DNA of 64,000 bases from Cucumis sativus (taxonomy: Eukaryota; Streptophyta; Magnoliopsida; Cucurbitales; Cucurbitaceae), in assembly GCF_000004075.3 (NCBI RefSeq), contig NC_026661.2, forward strand, positions 17,574,307 to 17,638,306, given 5' to 3'. Every line of letters begins with the position of its first letter. Within the stretch, counting starts at the first letter, position 1. The notes below the pieces were generated by a model. That model was not told the origin of the DNA. It ran no database searches and saw only the letters and a program-made list of their open reading frames with translations. Positions 63,801-64,000 of the stretch are shown here, piece by piece. Both the position numbers and the translations under genes were made by a program.

Positions 63801-64000
63801 CCAAACGACAGAGTTATGCTTAGTAGCTCGTTTCCTAGCAGAACGTTTACCAGCTTCGAGCAAGTAGGTGCCCATTTGAAGAGCGCGATCGATGAGACGA
63901 GTCTGATCCAAGTCAGAAGGCAAGGAGTCAAGAAGTCTCTCGAATGAAAAGTCGATACAGATGGAAGAAGAGTCTGAAAGGCCAAGAAAAGCTTCGAGAA
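57820..64000 (-). CDS. F-box/LRR protein, SKIP17-like, 5' end beyond the window
   Basis: Twelve exons are visible: 64000-63774 (partial), 63195-63020, 62247-62074, 61995-61885, 61352-61267, 61185-61064, 59816-59752, 59672-59600, 59526-59464, 59366-59302, 59093-59019, 58033-57820; phases agree throughout, giving 482 residues. It should be the substrate-recognition subunit of an SCF ubiquitin ligase, binding SKP1-type ASK proteins through the F-box, which spans the first junction (WALPPDLTIK / VFSMLDAQSLCFATATCSMF). Further matches to SKIP17 as remembered: AMDPSCYSNIDLTT, IHRAGNSLQSLKLG, then leucine-rich segments (LKTLHLYNIERM, LVSLALRGFKLHDYKVRILV, LEVLILRDCMHLKE), and DISNREGLASEDDWYERCY. 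The last exon adds a 70-residue Ser/Asp/Glu-rich tail. Exon 5 uses the acceptor TTGAACAG|T; the nearer TTGTAG would bring a stop. The real start codon lies to the right of this window. Confidence 0.93.
60115..60255 (+). pseudogene. LINE reverse transcriptase C-terminal (zf-RVT) relic
   Basis: The plus strand reads LIKEIWKAKVPKMVKVFLKR, then NRVQRRFPHCALYPNW, interrupted by a TGA. This is the zinc-binding region that follows the reverse transcriptase in plant LINE ORF2 (usual form IWKSKVPKKVxFFxW...RxxxxWxLxPxxC). Key cysteines are missing or moved and the frame is stopped, so it is dead. It lies in the large intron of the SKIP17-like gene, opposite to the gene's direction. Confidence 0.65.

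Overview
The window looks like nuclear DNA of a eudicot plant: AT-rich, with long gene-poor stretches, many TA microsatellites, intron-split genes with GT-AG borders, and plant-specific families (SMP-type LEA protein, OVATE family protein, DYW-class PPR protein, DUF868, SKIP17-like F-box protein). The style of the degenerate repeats (LINE 3' tails, small foldbacks) suggests a cucurbit, but that is an impression from memory, not a test.

Layout. 1-2.2 kb: mostly gene-free, with one doubtful ORF at the left edge. 2.3-3.5 kb (+): three-exon LEA/SMP gene. 3.5-10.2 kb: AT-rich, no convincing gene. 10.3-11.1 kb (+): intronless OVATE family gene. 11.1-15 kb: gene-free, with a strong G-quadruplex motif. 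16.05-24.74 kb (-): eight-exon AT-hook/PHD/GNAT chromatin gene whose last exon carries six 87-bp in-frame repeats. 25-28.8 kb: gene-free. 28.86-30.10 kb (-): a two-exon gene for a 65-residue conserved plant protein, easily missed because neither exon is a long ORF. 30.3-38.2 kb: repeats and decayed elements. 38.5-41.5 kb (-): DYW-type PPR gene with a GC-richer leader near 42.8-43.1 kb. 43.1-48.9 kb: gene-free. 49.0-50.0 kb (+): intronless DUF868 gene. 50-53 kb: gene-free. 53.05-55.46 kb (-): two-exon WDR5-like WD40 gene. 57.82 kb to the right edge (-): SKIP17-like F-box/LRR gene, at least 12 exons, running off the window and holding a dead LINE fragment in an intron.

The genes do not form a pathway; they are independent plant transcription units. 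Two are chromatin-related (PHD-GNAT reader/acetyltransferase and WDR5-like COMPASS subunit), but they lie about 28 kb apart and nothing links them. I found no CRISPR, rRNA or convincing tRNA gene, and no clearly new multi-gene system. The most rewarding items are the hidden 65-residue gene, the near-identical coding minisatellite in the PHD-GNAT gene, and the unexplained GC-richer islands.
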